NCBI GenBank assembly: GCA_045633415.1
Contig: JAZQYH010000125.1
Span: 1-47,171 of the forward strand
From: RGIG3102 sp045633415
GTDB taxonomy: Bacteria > Bacillota > Clostridia > Oscillospirales > Ruminococcaceae
DNA: 47,171 nucleotides
Direction: 5' to 3'
Below the pieces are notes generated by a model, which did not search any database, was not told the origin of the DNA, and worked only from the letters and a program-made list of their open reading frames with translations. The position numbers and the translations under genes are program-made. The stretch's first letter is position 1. Each line of letters begins with the position of its first letter. This document shows positions 7,974 to 16,638 of the stretch, piece by piece.

Positions 7974-9095
7974 TCAGTTTTGTAAACTCAATATGCGTGC
8001 AATGTTTTCCATTGTGGAATGTAGATTTTTATGAGCATTCTGTGCTGCAATTTCAAAAGGTACAGGCTGTAAATTAGTGGTAAACACCGCTGTCACACCT
8101 TCATTATAAGCACTCTCCCAGCCGTCGGCCACACTGCCAACCACAGCGATGACAGGTTTACCCTTTGTCCTGCGGGCTATTCCTATAACGGCTTTGCCTG
8201 AAAGGGACTGGCTGTCCAGACGTCCTTCACCTGTAAAAATATAGTCTGCATCTTCAATCTGTTTTTCAAAGTCTATGGTATCAAGAATAAGGTCTACCCC
8301 TGGGCGAAGACTTCCGCCTAAAAAAGCACATACACCAAAACCCATACCGCCTGCGGCACCAGCACCTTTGAACAGGTGGTAGTCTGTACCTGTCTGTTTT
8401 GTCGCAACATCGGCAATATATCTGAGGTTGTTATCCAGCATATATACCATTTTTTTATCTGCACCCTTTTGTGGTGCAAAAATATATGCGGCGCCTTTTT
8501 CACCATAAAGTGGATTGTCTATATCGCACATTGCAATAATCTGAGTTTCATTCAGCAAGCATTCCGCTTTTTTAGTATTATATAGGACTATATTGTTAAT
8601 ACTTTCACCTGTAGGGATAAATTCTTCACCTTTCTGATTATAGAATTTCACCCCTAATGCCGCCGCCATACCAGCACCAGCGTCGTTTGTACAGCTTCCT
8701 CCAAGGCCTAAAATAACCTTTTTAGCGCCATTTTCCACTGCATGACGGATAAGCTGACCAACACCATAAGTAGTGGTTGTAGCAGGATTTTCCCTGCCTT
8801 TTGCGCTTGGCAGTGATGCACACATAGCCATTTCCATAACAGCCACGTCATCTTTTACTGCATAGTAAACTTCTTTCTCTTCCATAAAGGCGTTCATGGC
8901 TTTTGTCACCACTTTTTTATAGCCGTCCATCTGTAGAAAGCAATCTGTTGTGCCTTCCCCACCATCAGCCAGAGGCAGAGAAATAATTTCGCTGTCTGGG
9001 AAATATCTTTTCAGAACAGCGGAAGAAATATCGCAATATTCCCCTGCTGTTACCGTACCTTTGAAAGAATCTGGAATAAGAATAAATTTTTTCAT
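7974..9095 (-). CDS. Glycerate kinase (GarK/GlxK type)
   Basis: A 373-residue glycerate kinase of the type I (GarK) family, which phosphorylates D-glycerate, usually to 2-phosphoglycerate. The N-terminal IPDSFKGT, the PLADGGEGT block at about 42-50, GLGGSCTNDAGAG near 130-142 and FTGEGRLDSQSLSGKA near 285-300 are the hallmarks, and the length matches the family. It follows the SDR gene after a short hairpin and an AAGGAAA ribosome site. With the FMN 2-hydroxyacid dehydrogenase and the SDR upstream it suggests a route feeding a C3 hydroxy acid into lower glycolysis. Confidence 0.94.
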   Translation of the reverse strand: MKKFILIPDSFKGTVTAGEYCDISSAVLKRYFPDSEIISLPLADGGEGTTDCFLQMDGYKKVVTKAMNAFMEEKEVYYAVKDDVAVMEMAMCASLPSAKGRENPATTTTYGVGQLIRHAVENGAKKVILGLGGSCTNDAGAGMAAALGVKFYNQKGEEFIPTGESINNIVLYNTKKAECLLNETQIIAMCDIDNPLYGEKGAAYIFAPQKGADKKMVYMLDNNLRYIADVATKQTGTDYHLFKGAGAAGGMGFGVCAFLGGSLRPGVDLILDTIDFEKQIEDADYIFTGEGRLDSQSLSGKAVIGIARRTKGKPVIAVVGSVADGWESAYNEGVTAVFTTNLQPVPFEIAAQNAHKNLHSTMENIARILSLQN

Positions 9096-9112
9096 ATTTT
9101 CCTTATATAACT

Positions 9113-9134
9113 ACAGGCGGATTGCTCCGCCTGT
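9113..9134 (-). promoter_or_regulatory. Intercistronic hairpin between SDR and glycerate kinase genes
   Basis: A 9-bp perfect stem (ACAGGCGGA with TCCGCCTGT), loop 4, no U-tract on the minus strand. It is more likely an mRNA stability or partial attenuation element than a terminator. Confidence 0.55.
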
Positions 9135-9138
9135 GATT

Positions 9139-9915
9139 TTATTTCTGATAGTATTTATTGATGCTGTCTGCCTGATTTGCAGGTGTAAGAATCATTTCTG
9201 GAATCTGTACATTTTCTGGCAGGTTACATACATAAGCAACTGCCGCACCGATGTCGTCTGCTGTAAGGGCATCAATACCTGTGTAAACAGCTTTTGCTTT
9301 GTCTTTATCACCACGGAAACGGATAATGGAGAATTCTGTTTCTACAAGACCTGGTTCGATACATGTAACTCTGATTGGTGTGTCCATAAGGTCGATACGC
9401 AGCCCATCTGTGATGTATCTGATAGCCGCTTTACTGCCACAGTATACTGCACCGCCACCGTAAGCGATGTTACCGGCTACAGAACCCATGTTTACAACCA
9501 CACCTTTGGCTTTTCTTTCAACCATCTGTGGTACAACAGCTTTAATCATATACAGAACGCCTTTTACGTTTGTATCAATAACTACATCGTAGTCTTCCAT
9601 AGAGCTTTCAAACACTTTTTCAGTGCCAACAGCCATACCAGCATTGTTGATAAGAATATCGATATCTTTCCATTCTTCTGGCAGAGAAGCCATTTTTTCT
9701 TTAACATCTGATGATTTGCTTACATCCATAATCAGTGGGTAGTGTTTTACACCCAGTGCATCCAGTTCTTTTCCCAGTGCATCCAGTCTTTCCTGACGAC
9801 GACCTGAAATAATAACATTTGCACCCAGTTTTGCCAGTTCAATAGCTGATGACCAGCCGATACCACTTGTTGCACCTGTAACTATAGCGATTTTTCCTTT
9901 GATTCTGCTTTCCAT
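9139..9915 (-). CDS. Short-chain dehydrogenase, YdfG-like
   Basis: A 258-residue classical SDR: TGATSGIG at 13-20, NNAG at 90-93, Ser145 and the YxxxK pair Tyr158/Lys162. The RR at 39-40 after the second strand suggests NADP preference. The C-terminal half (EPGLVETEFSIIRFRGD) resembles E. coli YdfG, which acts on 3-hydroxy acids and L-serine. In this operon it could interconvert a semialdehyde or hydroxy-keto acid with glycerate ahead of the kinase (inference). Start ATG 9915 lies 12 bases after the FMN dehydrogenase stop. Confidence 0.9.
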   Translation of the reverse strand: MESRIKGKIAIVTGATSGIGWSSAIELAKLGANVIISGRRQERLDALGKELDALGVKHYPLIMDVSKSSDVKEKMASLPEEWKDIDILINNAGMAVGTEKVFESSMEDYDVVIDTNVKGVLYMIKAVVPQMVERKAKGVVVNMGSVAGNIAYGGGAVYCGSKAAIRYITDGLRIDLMDTPIRVTCIEPGLVETEFSIIRFRGDKDKAKAVYTGIDALTADDIGAAVAYVCNLPENVQIPEMILTPANQADSINKYYQK

Positions 9916-9927
9916 AATTATACCTCT

Positions 9928-10941
9928 CTAAAACAGCATATCGCCGTTAATATCCTTGATTGTTTTTGCACCACACATAGACATAATATCAGCCAGTTCA
10001 GCTTTCAGTTTGTCTGTATAAACTTTAATACCTTCCTGTGCACCACCATAAACCGCTGTAACGTATGGACGTGCAATAATTACTGCATCTGCACCAAGAG
10101 CAAGTGCTTTGAAAATATCAAGACCTGTACGGATACCGCCGTCAACGATAATTTTCATTTCACCGCCAACAGCTTTTACGATTTCTGGCAGAACTTCAGC
10201 TGTGGATGGTGTGCCGTCAAGAACACGACCACCATGGTTTGATACAACGATAGCTGCCGCACCTGCTTCTTTGGCTTTAAGAGCACCTTTAACTGTCATA
10301 ACACCTTTTACAATAAATGGTGCTGGTGACAGAGAAACTATTTCTTTCATCTGCTGTACAGTTTTGCCGCCTGCTGGTGGTGTCATATTTTTAAGGAATG
10401 GCAGACCAGCCGCATCTACGTCCATAGCAACTGCGAAACAGCCGCTGTCTTTGATGAGTTCAAATTTTTCTTTGATTGTGTCAATATTCCAAGGTTTGAT
10501 TGTAGGAACACCACAACCTTCATATTTTGTTATGGCCTTTGCCGCTGCCTGCATAACTGCAGGGTTTGTGCCGTCACCTGTGAAAGCCGCAATACCTGCA
10601 TCTTTTGCACCGCTGATAATAATATCGTTGTATTCTTCATCTGTGTACTTTTCGCCATAATGTAGTTTTACTGCGCCAACAGGGCCAGCGAAAACAGGAA
10701 TATCAAATTTTTTGCCAAAAAATTCAACTGATGTATCTGGTGTAACATTTTCACACAGAGTATCCATATTGATACGGATTTCCTGCCATTTGTCATAGTT
10801 GCGGATGGCTACATCGCCATTGCCTTTTGCACCCGGACCAGGAATCCGATTTTTGCACCGTTTACCATTGCACACAGGGCAAGCCTTGCAATATGGGCCG
10901 ATATTGCCACGTGCAGATTCAAGTACCTGTTTGTAATCCAT
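9928..10941 (-). CDS. FMN-dependent alpha-hydroxy-acid dehydrogenase with N-terminal Cys motif
   Basis: A 337-residue TIM-barrel flavoprotein related to lactate/glycolate oxidases. Lys212 (PFIVKGV), the catalytic His236 and Arg239 in SNHGGRVLDG, and the FMN phosphate loop DGGIRTG at 267-273 are present. It should oxidise an L-2-hydroxy acid to a 2-keto acid. Canonical members start with a different N-terminal region; here there is C-x2-C-x2-C-x4-C (Cys18, 21, 24, 29), which could bind an Fe-S cluster or zinc. It is the first gene of the operon with SDR, glycerate kinase and possibly deoC. AAAGGAGAT precedes the ATG. Confidence 0.9.
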   Translation of the reverse strand: MDYKQVLESARGNIGPYCKACPVCNGKRCKNRIPGPGAKGNGDVAIRNYDKWQEIRINMDTLCENVTPDTSVEFFGKKFDIPVFAGPVGAVKLHYGEKYTDEEYNDIIISGAKDAGIAAFTGDGTNPAVMQAAAKAITKYEGCGVPTIKPWNIDTIKEKFELIKDSGCFAVAMDVDAAGLPFLKNMTPPAGGKTVQQMKEIVSLSPAPFIVKGVMTVKGALKAKEAGAAAIVVSNHGGRVLDGTPSTAEVLPEIVKAVGGEMKIIVDGGIRTGLDIFKALALGADAVIIARPYVTAVYGGAQEGIKVYTDKLKAELADIMSMCGAKTIKDINGDMLF

Positions 10942-11054
10942 AATGTATCTCCTTTGGGTTAAATACGATTTTCAACTAATTAAATCATAACTCAAAATGG
11001 ATATTAATTCAATATTTTATTATAAAACTGATATAAACAAAATATAAAGGGAAA

Positions 11055-11076
11055 ACCTCCCTTGTGTATGGGAGGT
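11055..11076 (-). terminator. Terminator of the vitamin B6-type operon
   Basis: A 7-bp stem (ACCTCCC with GGGAGGT), 8-nt loop, followed on the minus strand by TTTTCCCTTT. It lies just after the S-component stop. Confidence 0.65.
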
Positions 11077-11094
11077 GGGTAAAATTCGCAAATA

Positions 11095-11583
11095 TCAGAA
11101 TTTGAATCTGTCTGGATTTTTGTCGATAAAATGAACCATAACCAGAGCCAGTACAAGACAGATAACGCCCTGTATAGCATTTGCTGGAACATTTACCAGT
11201 GATGGATAAAAACCATAAAGTACACTTTCCAAAAACAGATAGCCTACAATCATAACTATTTCCGCAATAACACCGCTTATTACCTTAGTTTTTTTCACCA
11301 GTTTATGTGCAATAACAGCCATTACACCTTTGATTACAAAAGTGGCAGGTGCATACAAAACATAACCGCTGAACATATCAGCCATGGCACTGCCCATACC
11401 TGCCGCCATGAAGCCATATACTGGTGGCAACAGCCATCCGGCCAGTAATACAACACTGTCACCCAGATTTACATAGCCGTTAAGTGGAGAAGGCACTTTT
11501 ATTACCATTGTGGCTACACATACCAAAGCTGCGAACATAGATGACCGTACCAAAATTTTTGTTGTATTCTTTTCTCTATTCAT
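11095..11583 (-). CDS. ECF transporter S component, probably for vitamin B6
   Basis: A 162-residue integral membrane protein with about five to six helices. PLNGYVNLGDSVVLLAGWLLPP, with AAGMGSAMADMFSGY and FVIKGVMA behind it, is the pattern of energy-coupling-factor S subunits of the HmpT/PdxU type. S components bind a vitamin and use a shared EcfAAT module, absent from this window. It lies 16 bases after the YwlG-family gene and downstream of a pyridoxal kinase-like gene, so pyridoxine-type vitamers are the best guess, with hydroxymethylpyrimidine as the main alternative. Confidence 0.78.
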   Translation of the reverse strand: MNREKNTTKILVRSSMFAALVCVATMVIKVPSPLNGYVNLGDSVVLLAGWLLPPVYGFMAAGMGSAMADMFSGYVLYAPATFVIKGVMAVIAHKLVKKTKVISGVIAEIVMIVGYLFLESVLYGFYPSLVNVPANAIQGVICLVLALVMVHFIDKNPDRFKF

Positions 11584-11599
11584 ATTTTATCTCTCCTGC

Positions 11600-12145
11600 T
11601 TATAAAAGGTCCTGATTGTATATAGCTCTGACACCGCCGATAAATTTAGGGCGTGTGCGTGCAGCTATAACCAGTGCCTGTCCAATCATATTGTTTTCAA
11701 GGCGCAGAGGCACTGCCACTTTTTTCAGATGCATACCAATAAGGGTAAAACCAATGTCTATACCCGCATCTGCTTTGATTTCTTCCAGTACAACAGGGTC
11801 TTCAAAATGCGCATAAGCCTGTGTTGCAAAAGAGCCGCCAGCCTTTGGCTGTGGAACAACATTTACTGGTTCTGCAAAAGGAACTGCTTTTCTTTCAACA
11901 ACTATTGCTCTGTTAAGATGTTCACAGCACTGAACAGCAATATAAATGCCTTTTTCTCTGGCATAGCTGTGAATAGCTTCAAAAATAATAGCCGCTGTGT
12001 CAGGGCTGGAATTGGAGCCGATTTTAGAGCCGATTATTTCACTGGTTGAGCAACCGATTACCATAATATTGCCCCGTTTAAGATTAGCCTTTTCTACAAA
12101 TTCTTCCATCAGGTTTCGAGCCTGCATAGTAAGTTTTTCTTTCAT
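11600..12145 (-). CDS. UPF0340 / TIGR01440 family protein (YwlG-like)
   Basis: A 181-residue soluble protein of the YwlG family, recognisable by MVIGCSTSEIIGSKIG, CCEHLNRAIVVER, VPQPKAGGSFATQAY and ADAGIDIGFTLIGMHLK. Its biochemical function is not established to my knowledge. The ATG at 12145 lies eight bases after GGAGG; the longer frame would begin with a TTG inside that site. It is sandwiched between a pyridoxal kinase-like gene and an ECF S component with gaps of 26 and 16 bases, so a role in the same vitamin salvage or its control is a reasonable hypothesis. Confidence 0.88.
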   Translation of the reverse strand: MKEKLTMQARNLMEEFVEKANLKRGNIMVIGCSTSEIIGSKIGSNSSPDTAAIIFEAIHSYAREKGIYIAVQCCEHLNRAIVVERKAVPFAEPVNVVPQPKAGGSFATQAYAHFEDPVVLEEIKADAGIDIGFTLIGMHLKKVAVPLRLENNMIGQALVIAARTRPKFIGGVRAIYNQDLL

Positions 12146-12171
12146 TTTAACTTCCTCCAAAATATATAGAC

Positions 12172-13005
12172 TTATTTATTGACCATTTTAATCAGTTCTG
12201 CCAGTAGTGGTTCAAATATTGGACCATATGTATGCTGTGGGTATTTTACTGTCTCTTTTAAACATTTCACCACAAACTGTGATGCCATCTGTGCGCTTTC
12301 ACAGGCTGTATAACCTTTTAACACTGCACCTGTGAAAACCGATGCAAACACATCACCTGTGCCCGGTGAAGATTTTGCAACTTTTTCATGGCAAAGATAT
12401 GTGTATTTTCTATCTTCATAAACTGCCACACCTATTGTTCCTTCATTAAAAGTTACACCTGTAAGAACAATATTTCTGCATCCCATAGCAGAAAGTTTTT
12501 TTAATATTTTTTCTATAAAATCTTCATCATATTTTTCTTGATATGGGGTATCTGTCAGCAGGCAGGCTTCTGTGATATTTGGTAAAAGGTAATCTGCTTT
12601 TGATATATTGTTTTTAACCTCTTCAACAAAATTCTGATCAACCCCTGGGTAAAGCTGACCATCATCAGCCATTGCAGTGTCTATTATTTTTATAGCATCT
12701 GGCTCCAGGCAGGTCTGTATTACTTTTTCAAGATTTCTTAACTGGGATATATTGCCCATATAACCCGAATATAAGGCTGAAAATTTAATGTTTTGCTGTT
12801 TCCACTGATTACATATTTCAGCCATATCTGCTGATAAATCCCTGAAAGAATATTGTTCAAAGCCAGTGGTATGGTTTGACAAAAGGCTGCAGGGCAACAC
12901 CGCAGTCTCAAAACCATATACTGACAATATAGGCAATGCCACTGTAGAGGAACACTGGCCTACACAGGAAATATCCTGCACTGTAATAATTCTTTTATAA
13001 CTCAT
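12172..13005 (-). CDS. Pyridoxamine/pyridoxal kinase (PdxY-like, ribokinase fold)
   Basis: A 277-residue ribokinase-superfamily kinase. ITVQDISCVGQCSSTVALPILS at the N-terminus, SGYMGN, PNITEACLLT and the anion-hole/catalytic GTGDVFAS near 220 match pyridoxal kinases of the PdxK/PdxY group, which phosphorylate pyridoxal, pyridoxine and pyridoxamine with ATP. The hydroxymethylpyrimidine kinase ThiD is close, but the IQxHxxxGxxG-like N-terminus here is closer to PdxY. It is first in an operon with the YwlG-like gene and the S component. AGAGGTG lies five bases before the ATG. Confidence 0.88.
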   Translation of the reverse strand: MSYKRIITVQDISCVGQCSSTVALPILSVYGFETAVLPCSLLSNHTTGFEQYSFRDLSADMAEICNQWKQQNIKFSALYSGYMGNISQLRNLEKVIQTCLEPDAIKIIDTAMADDGQLYPGVDQNFVEEVKNNISKADYLLPNITEACLLTDTPYQEKYDEDFIEKILKKLSAMGCRNIVLTGVTFNEGTIGVAVYEDRKYTYLCHEKVAKSSPGTGDVFASVFTGAVLKGYTACESAQMASQFVVKCLKETVKYPQHTYGPIFEPLLAELIKMVNK

Positions 13006-13140
13006 AAAACACCTCTGTTGCCTATTATGTTAACAGACAGATGTGTTTGAATAATTGTTTTTATGTTAAATATAAACATCAACAAATCTGCAAATTTTAA
13101 TAGATTATTCATAAATTGATAACCTATTATGAACAAAATA

Positions 13141-13174
13141 ATACAGGCACAGCATTCTGGCGCTGCGCCTGTAT
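13141..13174 (-). terminator. Terminator of the marR gene
   Basis: Stem ATACAGGC plus CAGC (13141-13153, one 1x1 mismatch) with 13162-13174, followed on minus by TATTTTGTT. The remainder of 13006-13219 shows only A/T-rich sequence. Confidence 0.75.
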
Positions 13175-13219
13175 GTTCATTGTTCAATTTTCAGATTATG
13201 TACATAACAAGATTGATTG

Positions 13220-13663
13220 TTAAACTTTAATATTTGCAACATTGTCAGCTACTTTACTCAATAAGGATTTAAGTGTGTTGATTTCTTCTTCTGTAAGATT
13301 TTCCACTACTGCATTTTCAAAATTATCTATACATTCCCTGTGGTGCTGGCCAACTGCTTTCGCTTTTTCTGTAAGTACCAGTTTTTTCAAACGTGCATCA
13401 GATGCCACTGACTGACGCATGATATATCCGTTTTTTTCCATGGTGTCGAGCACACTGCTTACTGATGAACGGCGGATTTTAAACTCTGCCTCAATATCTT
13501 TCTGATATACATCTTTACCCTGATGGTCATTGTATTCAATAAAGCCAAGAATACGTGCCTGTAAACCGTTAAGATTAACATCACCAAATGAAGCATCAAG
13601 ACGCACTTTCATCATGTGAGCATTATCCAATATAAATTTTGCCAATCTGTGTTTGTTCCCCAT
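13220..13663 (-). CDS. MarR family transcriptional regulator
   Basis: A 147-residue winged-helix dimer. The recognition region (DVYQKDIEAEFKIRRSSVSSVLDTMEKNGYIMRQ) and wing (SVASDARLKKLVLTEKA, including the D-x-R of the wing tip) are standard. AGGAGG lies eight bases before ATG 13663. It has its own strong promoter and a palindrome in its leader, fitting negative autoregulation. No obvious partner gene is divergent, so the wider regulon is unknown. Confidence 0.9.
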   Translation of the reverse strand: MGNKHRLAKFILDNAHMMKVRLDASFGDVNLNGLQARILGFIEYNDHQGKDVYQKDIEAEFKIRRSSVSSVLDTMEKNGYIMRQSVASDARLKKLVLTEKAKAVGQHHRECIDNFENAVVENLTEEEINTLKSLLSKVADNVANIKV

Positions 13664-13675
13664 AAGTCCTCCTGG

Positions 13676-13687
13676 TTAGAACTCTAA
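13676..13687. promoter_or_regulatory. Candidate MarR operator
   Basis: TTAGA-N2-TCTAA inverted repeat 13 bases upstream of the marR start, with another TTAGA at 13691. It lies in the transcribed leader just below the promoter. Confidence 0.45.
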
Positions 13688-13719
13688 TTGTTAGATTTCG
13701 TACTTTTATCAATGCCAAT

Positions 13720-13749
13720 ATTATAGCATTATATACAAAGTGTTGTCAA
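13720..13749 (-). promoter_or_regulatory. marR promoter
   Basis: On minus: TTGACA (13749-13744), an 18-nt spacer and TATAAT (13725-13720), both perfect. Confidence 0.85.
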
Positions 13750-13777
13750 TCCACCAAGTTTGAACGTTAAGTGAATA

Positions 13778-13813
13778 AAAACAATCAACACTAGTGTAAG
13801 TGTTGATTGTTTT
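13778..13813 (-). terminator. Terminator overlapping the clpA-like stop codon
   Basis: A perfect 15-bp stem (13778-13792 with 13799-13813), loop of six, then TTTTTATTC on minus. The upstream arm contains part of the stop codon TAA (13814-13812). Confidence 0.9.
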
Positions 13814-16055
13814 ATGATATAGCAGACTGCAGAATTTTAACCTTTATACCGTCACTTTCTGCAACAAGACAGGCTGACATTCCTTTCTTCAGCTGGTTGG
13901 ACAATAGCATATCGCTGATTTTTGTTTCAACAAGTCGTGATATCACAGAATTTATATCACGGGCACCAAACATATTGCTGTTGCTGTTGTTAAAAATATA
14001 TTCTGCAACACTACTGTCTGTCTTTAAAGATATTCCTTTACCAGCCATCAGTATTGTAATATCTTCCAGTCTGGAGTCTATTATCTGCAATACTGAAGTT
14101 TTATCCAACTTATCAAAATACAGTATTTCATTTATTCTGCCTAAAAATTCCTGTGAAAAATATTTTTTAAGTTCCATATGGAGTCTGTCTCTGGCGTTGT
14201 TTTTCATTGTGTTTTTTTCAAAGCCTAGCACTGCTTCTTTTTCTGATATGGATGCCGCCGCATTTGTTGTCATTGCTATTACACAATTTCTGAAACTGAT
14301 TTTTTTGCCTCGACTGGTTGTTATAAATCCGTTGTCCATAGCCTGTAACAACAGATTATGCAAATCCGGGTGGGCTTTTTCAATTTCGTCAAACAGTACA
14401 ACACAGCCATTATTCGCCAGTATTTCTTTTTCCAGCCTGCCGCCTTCATCATACCCCACATATCCCGGAGGCGAACCAATAAGTTTTGAAAGATTGTTTT
14501 TCTCCCCATATTCTGAACAGTCTATTCTCACCAGAGCATCTTTTTGCGGAAACATTACATCTGCCAGAACTTTACAGGTGTGGGTTTTGCCTGTACCTGT
14601 ACAACCACATAACATAAAGGTAGCTATAGGTTTTTCCTCTTTTTTCAGCCCTGCAAACCATCGCTTTATACTGTTGGAAATAGCTGTTACCGCCTGATTC
14701 TGACCTATAATGCCTACCTTTAGTTTGTTTTCCAGAGACATACATTTTTCAAATTCTTTGGCTTCATAAAATGACATTCCCTTTTGTCTTGAAATAACTG
14801 ACAGAACATCATGTTCTGTTACCTTTTCTTTTCCTTCCACTTTAACTGCGGCACAGCTTCTGTCCAGCAAATCCACTGCCTTGTCCGGCAAAAAGCGGTT
14901 GTGAATATGTTTTACCGACAGGTTAACACAGGCATCCAAAGCAGTGTCTGCTATATCCAGACCGTGAAATTCCTGATATTTTTCCTTTAAACCAGTCAGT
15001 ATTTCTTTGGCTGTTGCAATATCTGGCTCCTGTACATCCACAGGACAAAAACGACGTTCCAGTGCAGCGTCTTTTTCTATAGTCTGTGCATATTCATCCC
15101 TTGTAGTTGCACCTATCACCTGTATAATGCCACGGGAAAGGGCTGGTTTTAATATATTGGCGGCATCTATGGCACCTTCTGCACCGCCTGCTGATACAAT
15201 GGTGTGTATTTCATCAATAAACAGAATTACATCTCTGTCACCGGCTGCTTCTTCTATTATCGACTTTACCCTTTCTTCAAAATCACCCCTGTATTTTGTA
15301 CCTGCCAGAAGCCACGCCATGTCCAGCGCATAGATGGATTTTGACTTCATCTGTGAAGGTACATTCCCCTCTATTATCATATTGGCAAGACCTTCAACTA
15401 TGGCAGTTTTCCCCACCCCTGCAAGACCTACAAGACATGGGTTGTTTTTATGCCTGCGAAGCAATATTTCAGTCAGCTGTCTGATTTCATTTTCTCTGCC
15501 TATACAGGGGTCAAAGGGTGCTATCTTTGCCTGTGCTGTAAGATTTCTGGAATATCTTTCAAGAGTTTTCATTTCTTTTTTCTGCTTGCTAGCAAAGGAA
15601 AAATCTGTTGTGTTTTTTCTCCGACATAAGTTTGCGACTTCCTGCTGAAATTGGCTGTAATTTTTTATAAGTGTAGCAATAATCTGATAAGCCATACATC
15701 TGGAATTTGAAACAAGCGCATACAGTATTTCGTTTATACCTGCATACCCCTTTCCGTTCTGTATTGCCTTCCCATATGCGTCTTTCAGCACTTCTATTGC
15801 ATTTGTGCTGAAATCTTCCTCCCCCAGTTTTGTTGGTTGACCACACCCCAGCACATTCAAAGCAACATTATACACACAGATAAAATTCACATCATAACCC
15901 GCCAGCAAATCTGCCGCATCAGATTTGCCACAGCTGAGAATCCCCATAAGCAGATGCTCTGTGCCCACTGTTATATGTCCCATTTTGCCAGCTATATTCA
16001 AAGAAGATTTTATAGTTTTACTGCCACTTTCTGAAAAATTCCTGAAATTATTCAT
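13812..16055 (-). CDS. ClpA-like AAA+ unfoldase subunit of a Clp protease
   Basis: A 747-residue two-ring Clp ATPase. Residues 1-145 hold the paired Clp N-repeats. D1 has Walker A GLAGVGKT 210-217, Walker B LFIDE 278-282 and an arginine finger region ALERRF; D2 has Walker A GCTGTGKT 484-491, Walker B LFDE 554-557 and the pore loop GYVG at 531-534. LGF at 610-612 is the ClpP-docking tripeptide. The link between D1 and D2 is short, so the ClpB/ClpC middle domain is absent or nearly so and the layout is ClpA-like. ClpC in Firmicutes is usually about 810-820 residues and sits with ctsR-mcsAB; none is here and no CtsR box was seen. GGAATG is a modest ribosome site. Confidence 0.88.
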   Translation of the reverse strand: MNNFRNFSESGSKTIKSSLNIAGKMGHITVGTEHLLMGILSCGKSDAADLLAGYDVNFICVYNVALNVLGCGQPTKLGEEDFSTNAIEVLKDAYGKAIQNGKGYAGINEILYALVSNSRCMAYQIIATLIKNYSQFQQEVANLCRRKNTTDFSFASKQKKEMKTLERYSRNLTAQAKIAPFDPCIGRENEIRQLTEILLRRHKNNPCLVGLAGVGKTAIVEGLANMIIEGNVPSQMKSKSIYALDMAWLLAGTKYRGDFEERVKSIIEEAAGDRDVILFIDEIHTIVSAGGAEGAIDAANILKPALSRGIIQVIGATTRDEYAQTIEKDAALERRFCPVDVQEPDIATAKEILTGLKEKYQEFHGLDIADTALDACVNLSVKHIHNRFLPDKAVDLLDRSCAAVKVEGKEKVTEHDVLSVISRQKGMSFYEAKEFEKCMSLENKLKVGIIGQNQAVTAISNSIKRWFAGLKKEEKPIATFMLCGCTGTGKTHTCKVLADVMFPQKDALVRIDCSEYGEKNNLSKLIGSPPGYVGYDEGGRLEKEILANNGCVVLFDEIEKAHPDLHNLLLQAMDNGFITTSRGKKISFRNCVIAMTTNAAASISEKEAVLGFEKNTMKNNARDRLHMELKKYFSQEFLGRINEILYFDKLDKTSVLQIIDSRLEDITILMAGKGISLKTDSSVAEYIFNNSNSNMFGARDINSVISRLVETKISDMLLSNQLKKGMSACLVAESDGIKVKILQSAIS

Positions 16056-16185
16056 TCTATCATTCCTCGCTCGATACTCTGTTTATTTTGGGATAACCGG
16101 GCGTGTGTAAACTGTGAAAAAATGTAAAAATCGTTTTATTTTCATTCATTTTAATGTATAATTGTGGAAAAAAGAGGTGCTGATT

Positions 16186-16638
16186 ATGAGCGAAAGAATG
16201 ATTTTAAACGAAAAAATCCCATACTTTGGTGATGATGCAATGGCGTGTTCCGAAAGCAGTTTAAGATATCTGATTGAAAAAGGTGTTGCAGACCTGCCTA
16301 TGAGCGCTGTAAAAATGATGACAGGTCTCCACGGCAATATCAACGGCAGTGGCAACAGATATGCAAACTGTGGTGCTGTAAATGGTGCTATTGCCGCCAT
16401 CGGTTCAGTATTCGGCAGAACCCAGCCAGAAGGTGACAGCAAAACTGTTTACAGACTTGTAGAACAGTTTCTGAAAGAATTTGAAGAAAAATTTGGCAGC
16501 ATAAAATGTCTGGAACTTGCAGAGGGCAGACCACTTGAAAGCCTGGAGCAGCAGTACAACTGCGTGGAATATGTGCTGTTTGCTACTGAAGTGGCCGAAA
16601 GACTGATAAAAGAAGAAAAAGAAAGACTGGTAAAATAA
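16186..16638 (+). CDS. C_GCAxxG_C_C family putative redox protein
   Basis: A 150-residue protein with the four-cysteine signature of the C_GCAxxG_C_C family: a first Cys (DAMACSES), NCGAVNG (C-G-A-x-x-G), a third Cys (IKCLELAEGRP) and a fourth (YNCVEYV). Members are thought to be redox-active or metal-binding, often linked to anaerobic electron transfer; no enzymatic role is established. ATG 16186 follows AGAGGTG. It overlaps the next gene by one base (TAATG), so the two are translationally coupled. Confidence 0.8.
   Translation: MSERMILNEKIPYFGDDAMACSESSLRYLIEKGVADLPMSAVKMMTGLHGNINGSGNRYANCGAVNGAIAAIGSVFGRTQPEGDSKTVYRLVEQFLKEFEEKFGSIKCLELAEGRPLESLEQQYNCVEYVLFATEVAERLIKEEKERLVK

Noticed and set aside
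13807..14697. A 296-codon plus frame opposite the clpA-like gene
   Set aside because: It is an antisense shadow of the D2 AAA+ domain; no start signal.
16056..16160. CtsR or CIRCE site upstream of the clpA-like gene
   Set aside because: No GGTCAAA tandem heptads and no TTAGCACTC inverted repeat are present.
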